A stretch of DNA of 64,000 nt from Ursus arctos (taxonomy: Eukaryota; Chordata; Mammalia; Carnivora; Ursidae). Positions 11,801 through 22,900 of this stretch are shown here, piece by piece. Numbering within the stretch: the first letter of the stretch is position 1; each line of letters starts with the position of its first letter. A program made the position numbers and the translations under genes. Under the pieces are notes generated by a model, which saw only the letters and a list, made by a program, of their open reading frames with translations, did no database searches and was not told the origin of the DNA. The stretch lies in contig NW_026622863.1 of assembly GCF_023065955.2 (NCBI RefSeq), forward strand, positions 41,212,177 to 41,276,176. The letters are read 5' to 3'.

Positions 11801-14648
11801 GACAGGAGGGGTCACCTGGGGACACAGTGGGGCCTTTGAGAGGTGAGAGTCTCACTGTGAGCATGGGAGGTAGTGGCAGAATGGGAATAGTCCCTGGAGA
11901 ACAAGGGGTTAGTCCAGAGAACAAGCGAGAGATCAGTGGGGATGGAAGGATCATCAGGATGGAAAGGTGTCATGAGGGAGTGGTCTCTGGGGAGGAAAGC
12001 CCTGACTCTCAGGCTCTCTGGGGCTCAGACCCAGACCCCTGGGAGTGTGGGGGCATGGTCATCGGTCCACTCACTGGTTGGGGTTGGCGCCAAAGGTCAG
12101 CAAGAGCTGCACGGCACAGCTGTGGCCCAGCAGCGCTGAGAGGAAGAGCCCCGTCTGCCCAGCAGAGTTCTCGCCATCCACCTGGACAACTATGGGGCAG
12201 CAACACTTAGGACTGTCCCTGCCCTTTACTCCAGAGGCAGAGGTCCTGGGGGCTGCTATGCAACAATACTTCTGCCAATTCCCAGTCCCCGCAGTCCCTC
12301 CTTGCCTGGGTCACCCTCAACTCCAGGTTCTATCTGTATGTTCTGGAACCCCCATCCTCCAACCATTGGGAACTCTGCTCAGAATCTGTCTCAACACAGC
12401 GCTCACCATTAGTAAGTCCCCAGAGTTGCAACAAGGGGTGATATCTACCTGCTATGCTGACACCCATCTGCCATCCCAGAAGTGTCAAAATCACACATAG
12501 GTGCCCGGGGGGCCAGGTGGAAGTGTATGTCTCAGGGACCTCGGCTGACAGGAGCCTCGTGCACTGTCCAGGGCAGGCAGCCTCCACCCAGCTCTAATTC
12601 AGTGTATATATACAGGTCCCATGTGGCCAGCAGCCAATTCTTCAAGAAAAGCAAACTCTTTGGATTTTATCAGGCAAAATCTCAAGTTTATTTTTGAATA
12701 CTGCTTCTAAGAGCCGAATCCAAGTAGCAACCTCCTCTGCACTCCACTTATGCCAATCCCTTCCCCCCACCATCCTGACCAGATTCTCTTCCAACCCCTC
12801 CTCTCCATACCCATTATCCCGAATTCTTCCCCTAGGCCCTCGCCTATCTCCCTACTGAGGGCAAATGCATGCTGTCTTTGTCCTTGCAGTCCTATGTCCT
12901 AGGCAGATACGGCTAAAATCAATCACGCACTTGGCCCAACCCAGCTTGGTCTCTGTTACAAAATCCCTCCAAACATGGTCCTTTAGGAATATCTGAATAT
13001 CACATTTACTGCATTCTATTTTACCCAGTAGCCCACTGTCTTTTGCAATGGCATCCTCACTGGTTTTCTGCATTTGTCTTGCCCTGCAGAAGGATGTTCT
13101 TAAAACACAAATCACTGCACGATATAGATAATCATTACAATGGTAATCATTTCATTTCATGTATAGACAATCTTGTACAAGTTGTTCCAAAACCAACCAA
13201 CCAAACAAACAAAAAGACAGAAAAAGAGGGCAAGACTCCTTTTATGAAGATAGAATGACCTTAATTTCAAAGCCAGGTAAGTTTCCAGAACCAAAAATGA
13301 AATCATATTTCAATTCCATTTATGGAATGCTAACCCCCTCAACAGACTAAAAGGGATTATCCAATTGATTTATTCCCAGAAATCAGGGACGATACAACAT
13401 AAGAAAATCAATCAATGTAGGAAAACATATTCATGGATTAAAGAACAAAAATCACATTTGGCTCAGCAGATACAGAAAAAGCACCTGATAAAATTCAAAA
13501 TTTCCATAGGAAACGCTTAATGACAGAGAACAAACTGAGGGCTGATGGTGGGAGGTGGGTGGGGGGATGAGCTAAATGGGTGATGGGTATTAAGGAGGGC
13601 ACTTGTTATGATGAGCACTGGGTGGTATATGTAAGTGATGAATCACTAAATTAATAAGTTTTTAAAAATGAAATTCAATACTTACTTATGTTTGGGGGGC
13701 AAATACCTCAAAAAACTAAGAATAGATGGGAACGTCCTCACTTTACAAAAATTACAAACCAAAACCCGAGAGCACCCACGATACTTGATGGAGAAATACA
13801 GAATAATCCCTTTACTATCAAGAACAAGGAAAGAGATGTCCATTGACAACAAGGTTTGGGGGTTCTGGCCAACACCTTACACGAAGAAAAAAAGAATTAG
13901 AGTTTAAAGGGCTGGGACCAAATTGTCACCATCTGTAGGTAACAAAAACTGTAGAATAAAAATTTACAATTATTAAGTTCAGAAAGTGGCCAGAAACACA
14001 ATCGACTTAGAAAAATCAGTGAAAAATGGAAATTGTAAATTAGATGTTAATTTCCTGCCTACAACTCCAATGGCTTCCCATCACACACACAACAAAATAT
14101 AACAGAATTCACCCACTACTTCAGAGGCCCTTTCCTGTTTGTAGCTGGTGCCTCTTAGCTTCAGCCCTCTCCGAGTCCCCCTCCTCCCCTGCTGCTACTT
14201 ACAATTTGTTTTGACCTCAAGGCCTTTGCACTGGCTATTTCACCCTGGGGTTGGGGAGGGGGAGTTGCATGACCGGCTCTTGTAATTACAAAGCCACTCT
14301 TTTCGGTGTATCTACTTCATCCTCACCACTCTCTTAAATTCTCATGATAGATTTCATTCACAATGACCCAGAAGGTAATCCTTAAATCCTTAAATCCCCA
14401 TCACAGAGGCTGGCACACAATAGTGCCTGGTACACAACTGGCCCACTGAAGTCCCACCTCCTACACGGCCTCTTGAGATGGCTCCCGCAGGCACCTGCAG
14501 GAGCCGAATCCTCACCTCTCCGCAGGAGCCGAGTGAGGCCCCAGCCTGGGCCCCCGGCCACAGCCAGGCGATGCAGTCGTCCCACCTGGCCTTCTGGATC
14601 CCTAACAGAGCCCAGCTCCACGGGGAAGCGAGAGCGCAGGGAGGGCAT
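8886..14648 (-). CDS. TEX14-like ankyrin-repeat pseudokinase
   Basis: Thirteen exons (written low-high; translation runs right to left): 14516-14648 (ATG at 14646-14648), 12075-12189, 11513-11678, 11279-11433, 11137-11197, 10936-11060, 10708-10800, 9934-10269, 9697-9854, 9427-9620, 9328-9342, 9098-9158 and 8886-9010. They join in phase into 578 codons ending in TAG at 8886-8888. The N-terminus has ankyrin repeats; [17 protein letters not shown] and AGGDLRLHD closely match TEX14, a germ-cell intercellular-bridge protein. A kinase-like fold follows, with [12 protein letters not shown], a SDLYSF helix and FTGELPW. Catalytic motifs look degenerate: VTAR in place of VAIK, HGG in place of HRD, and no DFG. 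Expression and function are unknown; testis would be a guess by analogy. The 15-base exon at 9328-9342 is the weakest call. I recall no human gene symbol for this position. Confidence 0.78.
12190..14515 (-). other. First coding intron of the TEX14-like gene
   Basis: The intron joins codon phase 1 to phase 1 between the first two coding exons. Its right half is mostly LINE1-derived (see the repeat at 13240-13960). The part at 12190-12850 shows nothing recognisable. Confidence 0.6.
13240..13960 (+). repeat. LINE1 fragments, carnivore type
   Basis: The stretch 13340-13500 resembles the reverse-transcriptase region of L1 ORF2 (sense), with the GATACAACATAAGAAAATCA and AGATACAGAAAAAGCACCTG words. 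It passes at 13515-13660 into the typical carnivore L1 3' UTR (TTAAGGAGGGCACTTGTTAT, GATGAATCACTAAATTAATA), and ORF2-like sequence resumes at 13690-13890. The order ORF2, 3' UTR, ORF2 implies a younger copy placed within or beside an older one. All frames are broken. Confidence 0.7.
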
Positions 14649-15379
14649 CTGTGGGCTCCGGCCTCGCTCAGCTCCTGGGCAGGGATCACCTAGGGGGTCT
14701 CATGAAGACAGAAGGGAAGATAGGACCTCTGGGAGCAAGAAAAACAGACCTGGCTGGGAGTCCTGGAGGGCCGCTTGAGAAAGGGATGGGTCTCAGGAGG
14801 AATCCGCTCTGCTGTTAGGTGTTTGAATGAGAAAAGAGGTGGGATCTGGGAGAGCTACAGACTGGCAGGTCTGGGGTCTAAGTGAGTCTGAGGCTAGGTA
14901 TTCTGTCTGGCGGAGGGGGTGTAAGGGCTCCAGGGATAGGATCTGAGCTGAGGAAAGGAGACTAGGGGTTTAGGGAAAGGGTCTGGTGGAAAAGGGGCCT
15001 AGGAAGTGTTGGGGCCCGAGAGGGGATGATGTCTCCATGCTGTGCGAGGGGGTGGAAGGGAGGAGGGCAGTCAGGGCAGGGCCTGAGGCCCTGAGGCAGG
15101 CTCTGTGGGCTGGGACACGGACTGAGGTTCAGGGCAGCCTCTGGGTGTTGGGGTGGGGTCTGCGGGCTAGGGGAAGGGGATGAGGACGGAAGGGGTCTGA
15201 GGGCTGCGTCTATAGGCTGGGAACCGGATTCCTATAAGGGGTCGGATCTGCGGGCCACCAGGCCTGGGAAGGAAGGAGGAGTATAAGGGACGGGGGAGGT
15301 CTGGGGGGCGGGGTCTAGTCTGAGGGCCCACTGAGCTCCAGGAAGATTCTGGGGCTTAGGCCCCAGGGGACAGATCTTT

Positions 15380-15545
15380 GCACCTACCGTTAGACTCCTA
15401 GAGTGATCGCCACATGACTGCCACGTGACCGGGGCACGCTCGCTCCGGCGTCGGACTGAGCGGGAATCAGGGGCGCATGCGCATCAGTGCCTTGCACTTG
15501 CGCAGTGGGCCCCCCGCCGCCCCCGCCCCTACAACGCTGAGGTGA
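15380..15545 (-). promoter_or_regulatory. CpG-rich promoter and possible 5' UTR exon of the TEX14-like gene
   Basis: This is a local CpG-rich island with a perfect NRF1-type palindrome GCGCATGCGCA at 15473-15483, a second TGCGCA word near 15500, an E-box CACGTG at 15422-15427 and a GC-box-like CCCCGCCCC near 15522. On the minus strand a good donor (GTAGGT) sits at 15382-15387, which fits a short non-coding first exon starting near 15400-15500 and spliced to the ATG exon near 14700. NRF1 and E-box sites are common in housekeeping and germ-cell promoters. Assignment to this gene is inferred from position and strand. Confidence 0.45.
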
Positions 15546-16877
15546 TACGAGAAAAGGGAAAGCGATAACCACACCGGAGCTATCTGCATTGCGGTACACG
15601 TTACCCTCTCCTTACGCCTGCCCCAGGACTTGTTTCCCCCAGGTACTGGGCCCTTCCTGATCGCTGCCCTCGGCTGTCTTCTTCCCATGCTTCTCACCAA
15701 CACCACAGGCTGTCTCCTCTTTCCCTAATCCCGGCCTCATTTCTTTGCCCCAAACCTGGAGCCCCATGGTGTCCTGGAGACCTCCCCCTTGGAAATCCCC
15801 TGGGGCCCTCCCATCCACTGGGTCCCGCACTGGCAGTATCTCCTCAAAACTGCATTTCCTCCCCGAGTCCCATCTCAGGGTCTCCCCGCTTCAAGCCAGA
15901 GCTGTGGACCTCGCCCTTCAATGTCTCCCTCCAAACCAGCCTCTCAGCCCGGGGGCCCATCCACTCAGCCTCCAGATTGTCCTGCCTCCTCCGTTCGCTA
16001 TAGCCCTGCCATGCTCCAGCTGCCTGCAGGGATTTCTTACTCCAGCTTCCCTTGGGCTCCCAGCCTGTCTCCCCAGTCTGGTACAGTCACTATATGGTAG
16101 CCAGGGACTCTTACTAAAGTCAGGTCTGGCTGACCTGACTCTGTCCCTCCCTTGCTTGAAACCCTCCTGACTCCCCTGAGCCCTTGGGACAGATTCCAAG
16201 CCCTGAAATCTGGCATCAAAGATGGCATTATCTGGCCCGCCTACCTTCCATCCCTGTCTTCCCACTCCCCAGTCTATTTCACACTTTTCTGTCTGCGCAC
16301 ACGCCCTTGCCTTTGAATGCTCTACTCAGTATTCCCTTGGTTATCTTTATGAATTCTCTGGGAAGCCTCTTGATCACCAGGTGTCTCCTCTTGATCCACC
16401 AGGCTGTCACAGTCTGAAGATAAGTCTGTCTACCCCTACTGGACTGAGCCCTGTGAGGCAGGGCCTGCAGTTGTCTTTGTCATTGTTGTGTCCCCAGCAT
16501 TGTTCAGCTCAGAGCATAGCTCAGAAGGAGCCTCAGTAAATGCTTATTAAATGAAAAAGTGGTTTGCCTCTTCCCTCTATCCCTCCCAGCCTCAGTGCCT
16601 GCTCTTCATCTGGGGATCCCCTGGAGTGAAGAAAGTTCACACAGGAGTCATTGACTGGCTGAGGAAAGCTGATTCCAGGCCCACTGCAGGATAGGCTGCC
16701 TCAGGGTTAGGGGGAGGCATCATTCGTGTTTGAATCAATGCCCTTGCTATGCTCTAGGGTCAGCTAGTGGTCTCCCTTGAGCTGCAGCCTAGCTTGGGCC
16801 TACTGAGGTCACAGATAGCCCTTCCCCAAGGAGGCAGCTTCAGTGCAGGGCAGCAGCCTGGGCAATGGCTCAGGGTC
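15546..16877. repeat. Gene-free stretch, mostly LINE2-like
   Basis: No supported gene lies here. From about 15900 to 16550 the sequence resembles the 3' end of LINE2 in + orientation: a C/T-rich GCCTTTGAATGCTC segment, then GAGGCAGGGCCTGCAG and a CTCAGTAAATGCTTATTAAATG end. The open frames here (for example 15745-16170) are by-products of this C/T-rich repeat. Confidence 0.5.
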
Positions 16878-16883
16878 TTTATT
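16878..16883 (-). terminator. PRODH2 poly(A) signal
   Basis: TTTATT on the plus strand reads AATAAA on the minus strand, 23 bases beyond the PRODH2 stop codon at 16906-16908. Confidence 0.7.
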
Positions 16884-16905
16884 AACCACATGACCACTGG
16901 GGATG

Positions 16906-19900
16906 CTAATGGGGTGCCCTCAGGCCCCGCCCCAACACTCTCTTCCAAAGTTCTTGGCTGAGCAGCTTCTGTTCCCTGCGGGCACCCTGCAGCACACTCC
17001 GGTTCTCCTGGGCCCTCCGGATCAGGTAGGGGATCACCTCCTCCAGGGAGCCATAAGGGATGGACTTATACACGGCATAGCCGGCCTGCCCTGTGGGGAG
17101 AGTGTTGGCAGGGTGTAAACTCATGTTTGGGGGGAGGCCCCATCTAGAACAGAGACTTCCGTCTCTGAGAACATGGCAGACTAGGTCAGTTGGAGAAAAT
17201 TTCCCACTGAAAAAACTTAAAATCCTGCAGTAAACATTTAGAAAAATCTTCCCAAAGTTATTAAAATACTGCCAAAAGAGTAAGGAATTTAGTAATCCAA
17301 GCATTAAGAGAAAGTGAAAATCCAAAGAGGGAAGGACGTGAAGGAGGCACTTCCACCCTGAAGGCAAAATTTGATGACCTCACAGAGTTGAGGGGGTGCA
17401 GAAATCGAGGCCCAGAGCCTGACCAGGGTGAGTTGTAATGGAGCACTTCCTCAAATTAAGCTGCGCCCTCAGTGTCAAGAGTTAACCAGAAGTCAACCCT
17501 CCCACCTTTGCCCACTCACAGAGAATGGTGGCCTCGACCATAAGTGGAGCAGTGAAGAAAACAGAAACCCATCTCTGAGAGATCAAGGCCAGGGATTAGC
17601 CTCACATATTTGTAGCTCAAATTTGCACCCAGGAGATGCCTCAGGAAACCTCAAGCTCTGAATTTAGGGTAAACTGGTCCTGTACCCCTTAGCACCTGGC
17701 AGAAGAAAACATAAATCTTCTGGTCTCAGACCCCGGGGAGCAAGACAGGCAAGATAACACAGCACACAGGAAACAAGACACCATGATCAAGAACCAGCAA
17801 CAGCGACAGACGGCAGGCTCAGAGACAGGCGTGCAAGGCCTTCAGATATCGGAACCACAGATCTATCTGGAAGAGTCTGGCGGCTGGCCCAGCTTTAGGC
17901 TCTGGAGGGGAGCCTGGGCAGGCACTGGTTGGGAGTGGGAGAAGGGATTTGGCTGGGAGGGGATGAAGCTGAGGGCTGGGTGGGTCATGGTGGTGGGATG
18001 GGGAGAATGGGCCATTCACATACCCAGTGCCAAGGAGACGTGGTCACACATCCCTAAAAGTTGTCCAAAACAGACGGGCCCATCCAGAGGAATGCCCAGC
18101 TCCCACATGCTACAGAAAAGGCCACATCATCAATCCAGACAGTGGCTGGATCCAGAGCTGAAAGTCAGCCATTATGCACCCACATGGCTGTTCCAGTTAT
18201 TAAAATTTTGAAGTACTTCTAAACTCAATGATAAATAACCATTGCTCTCAGGCTCCTGGAAGCTCGCCAGTGAGTCCCAGCTCCTTCCCTAGGACCCTCA
18301 GACCTCCCTATGCCCCAGCATATAAGGAGCAATGTCTTGGTTAGCTGGGGCCTACAGGTTTTGTGGGGGTTAAATATTTTGAATAGCCTCCCCTGAATCC
18401 CTGTGGACCTACTGGCCCTTCACCATTTCTCCCTCTATTCCATGTCCGCCACCCTCTGCCCATCCCTGGCATGTGAGCAAGGGAGAGGAGTCGAGGGGTC
18501 CTCCTTGTGGGTACCCATTTCCCATCCCTCTATGTACCGCTTAGTTGCCTGGCGAACAGATTCCTCATTGTGGGAAGCCACCATGAGGTGGCACATGGGG
18601 CCACGGTGGGACACATGGGTCAGCATCAGCTCCAGGCAGTGGCTGTAACTGAAGGAAGACATTCTGTTCAGCTGATGGGACCTAGTGATTAAAGGTCAGC
18701 CCCCAGGGACTCAGGATTCCTGTCCTCGGGATGTGGGGTGCTTAAGGGCAAGTACTCTGGAGTCAGACAATACCCCCATTTCACCTGCAGCAGGTGCAAA
18801 GGATAGCCCTTCTCTGAGCCTGTTTCCTCTCTTGTAACAATTCAAATTCACCTAACAGCACTGTTGAGGGTGGAGTGAGATGAGGGTGTCATAAAGCCCC
18901 TGGCTCAATGGCCATCTCACAGCAAAGGGCCGCATCCCTGTGCACGAGATGACACTTACCCAAGGTCATTCACTGCAGCATTGGCCACGGAACACAAGGA
19001 GCAGTAATGCAACTGTCTGTCGGTGGGGACTGACTCAAATGAACGATGGCGCACAAAGGATAGTGCAGCGCCAGGCACTAAAGAAGGGTGAGGACACTGG
19101 GGCAGTGATACGGAAAGGTAAACTGACTGGCAAATGCTTTGCCAGCTTGCTGCCAGCCAAGTGCCACCCTAAGGACTTTGCGTACTACACTGGTTATTCT
19201 CCATTGCCCCCCAGATCTGTTCTCTGACCTTCCCTGCCCCCCAGGAAGCTGACTTTTATGTCCTGTATCACCCATGGAGGAATGGGCAAGAGCTCAGAAG
19301 ATGGGAGGAGAGGGAGCTTGGGGTATTTCGCCCCTTAGCACCCGCCCTGGCCCACGCTGACAGTCCCGTGCGTGGTAACACCTTTAGGGTGGCCCCCACT
19401 TCCTCAGCTCTGGAACAGTGGTCATAACAGCTTCATGCTCTTAGGGGTTCCCCTAACCTTGCCCATAGTCTATAGAAAGAGTACATTTTACTACATTTCC
19501 TTTAGTTAAACCCCTTTGCTTGGAATTCTCTTTCCTCCAGTGTTCTGCCTGACCCACATACATTCACTCGAGTCAGCTCCATGTGGTAGATGTCCCGGTT
19601 ATCCCCATTTTACAGAGGGGAAGACCGAAGCTTGTCCCCAGGTTACACAGCTGAAAGTGACTGGGCTGGGATTTGAACCTAGGCTGTCTGATGCTCCAGG
19701 GCCTGGGTTTATTATCATTAGACTATTCTGCCTTTAAAATATGCAATGGAGTGGAAAAGCAAGGAGCAGTGTGTAGGCATGATGCCTTTTGCACATACGC
19801 ACACACAAATCTCTGTGTTTGTCTGTTTATGGATAAAGGAACTTAGGAAATGTGTAAGAAACTAACCAAAGTAAGTCACCTGGGGAGGGCAAGGAGACTC

Positions 19901-22900
19901 CAAAATGAGAGGGGGACTTGGGTGGAAGTGAGGTATGTCAACGTATTCATTTTCACATCATTTTGATTTTTTTTAGAGAGAGCAAGTAGGGGAGAGGAGC
20001 AGAGGAAGAGGGAGAGAGAGAATCCCAAGCAGGCTCCACACCCAGAGCAGAGCCCTACACAGAGCCCGATCTCATGACCCTGAGTTCATGACCTGAACCA
20101 AAATCAAGAGTCAGACGCTTAACCAACTAAGCTATCCAGGTATCACATATATCATTTTGATTTTCTTCTAAAGATTTATTTATTCATCTTTTAGAGAGAG
20201 AGAGAGCATGCACACAAGCAGGGGGAGGGGCAGAGGGAGAGGGAGAGAGAGAATCCCAAGCAGACTCTGCTCTGAGCACAGAACCCGACAAGGGCCACAC
20301 TCTCATGACCCTGAGATCAGGACCTGAGCTGAAACCAAGAGTCAAATGCTCAACCGACTGAGCCACCCAGGCACCCCACATTTTGATTTTTAATCACATA
20401 AATTTATTATTTATTCAGAATGTGCAATGTATGAATGCAAAATGGTGCAGCAGCTTTGGAAAACCACCTGGCAATTCCTCAGAAAGTTAAACAGGGAATT
20501 ACAGAACCCAGCGATTCCACTCGTAGAGAAGTGAGCTTTGAAGAGAATTGAAAATGTGTATTTACAGAGCAGTGTGCACACGAATGTTCGAGCAGCACTA
20601 GCCACAATAGTCCAAAGTGGAAACGATCCAAATGCCCATCAGTTGATGTGTGGCTAAACGCGATGTCGTGCATCCATACAGTGGAATATTATTTAGATGT
20701 AAGAGGGAATGAAGAACTGATTCATCTGACAACGTGGTTGAACCCTGGAAACATTATGCTAAGTGAAACAGGCCAGACACAAAAGGCCATACATCGTATG
20801 ACTTCCTTGATATGGAATGTCCAGAAGAGGCAAAACCATGGGAACAGAAAATAGATTAGAGGCTGCCAGGGCCTGAGGGGGAGGCGTATGGGGAGTGACT
20901 GCCAGTGGACATGGGGTTTCTTCTGGGGGGGTGATAGAATGTTCTGGAATTAGTGGTGATGGCTGCACAACCTTGTGAATATACTAAAATGCACTGAATT
21001 GTACACTTTGAAATTGTGAATTTTATGGTATGTGAATTATATCTTAGTAAAAAATAATAATAATGGTGCCAGTGATTAAGCCTTTGGGGCACAAACGTAC
21101 ATAGGAGCCCTCATGGGCCTCGGATGCAAGTCTAGCTTCTGGCCATGGTGTGGCCCCTTGTCCTGTGAGCTTGGGTCAGTCCCTGTGGTTCTACAAACCT
21201 CTCCTGGATCCGATGTGAAATGGAGATAGATTTTGTAAGCTCTAGGAGGACAGGGCCTGGGGACTACCTTAGCTGGTACTGGGACCAGGGTCCAGCACAG
21301 GTCCTGATCTAAATCAGGTGATCAGAAAGTATATGGTAAAGGACCACTTTCGTTCTTCCCAGGGTCACGGGATGGCGGCCCAAGGAGTTCATCCAAAATT
21401 TGCTCCCAGCACAGGCTGATTTGAGGTGGGTAAGAATCCAGGTTCTAGAGTCAGTCTGCTGGGTTCAGAACTTGGCCCTGCCACTTGCTAGCTCCGTGAC
21501 CTTGGGTAAGTGATTCTACCTCTCTGTGCTTGGGTTCCTTCCTCTGTGAAATGGGGGGAGGGGTGATGATAATAGTGCCTACTGCTTGGGGGTTATGTGT
21601 TCAACAGATCTGTACCGAACTGCTGCCGTGTAGCAGGCACAGTTCTGAGCACTGGGCGCTCAGCAATGAACAAATCAGAAACCCCTGCCCTCCTGGGCCC
21701 ACGCTCTAGAGGGGAAGATAGACAGTGTGCAATCGAATACAAAAGTCTATAGAACCTCAGATGCTGGTAAGTGCTAAAGAGAAAAATAAATTGAGGGAGA
21801 GAGTAGGTGTGGGTGTTTTAGTTTTTGGTAGGGAGGGCAGGGAAGGTCCCCTGAGGAGGTACAAATAAGTGGAAACCTAAAGAGGTGAGGGATTGAGCCA
21901 AGCAGCTGTCTGGAGGGAGAACATTCTAAGCAGTGGGAACAAGACATGCAAAGGCCCTGGGGATCATCAAGGAAGCCAGTGTGGAGGAACAGAGTGGGGC
22001 AGAAGAGAAGTTGAGGTGACAATACCAGATCACGTGGGGCCTGGGGGCTGCTGTAAGGATTTGGGGGTTATTGAGGTGCAATGGGAGCAATGGAAGGGTT
22101 TTGAACTGAGGAGGGATGTGGTTTGACTTAGATATTGACAGGCTCCCCCTGGCTGCCTGTGCGGTAGGGGTTGTGGTGGTGGACAAAGGAGGGAGCAGGG
22201 AACCCAAACAGGAGGCGGGAAGTGACGATGCCCTGGACAAGGGAGAGGAAATGATATGTGAACATACGTAGGGTGCTCAACATCACGGGCAGCGCGCCGG
22301 GATGAAAGGTCAGATGTTTATTTCCAAGGCCTGTCTGGCCCAGTCCTACCTCCGACTGGTAGCCTCATAGTCCAGCTGAGTGGGGTCTTCTGTCCCGTGG
22401 TGCCGAGCCACCTCTCTCTCCTTGTCCAGATATGCCCCTCGTACCAACTTGACTCCGAAGGCCAGGCCAGCCCTGTCAGCGGCCTCCGCGGCCCGCCTCA
22501 GCCGCTCGTGTGTGTCCTGGTGGGGCACCCCGGCAGCTTCGGGTCAGGGCCCCAGGACCCCAGCCCGTGGTCTCCCAGAGTACACCACACACCTTCAGAT
22601 AGGCCTGGTAAGTGTTCCACACCCAGGGCCCGCCTTCCCCGGGGCCGTTCCAGCGCATGGCCAGGGCATCCACCAGCAGAGAGAGAGCCGGGTTCAGGAA
22701 GGTGTACTCGGCATCCACCAGCAGCCTCACGTGCTGGGCCCGGGCATGCTGAGGGTGAGAGGGACCACGGTCAGGCCTCAGGGTGTCCAGCACACGTGGT
22801 GGAGGCCGGCCACGGCTGGTGTTACCTGGGCTACCCGGTGTAAGCGGCTCAGAGAGGCCTGGAGATGCTGGTTTTGCTGGGTGTTGAGACAGGAGACCTG

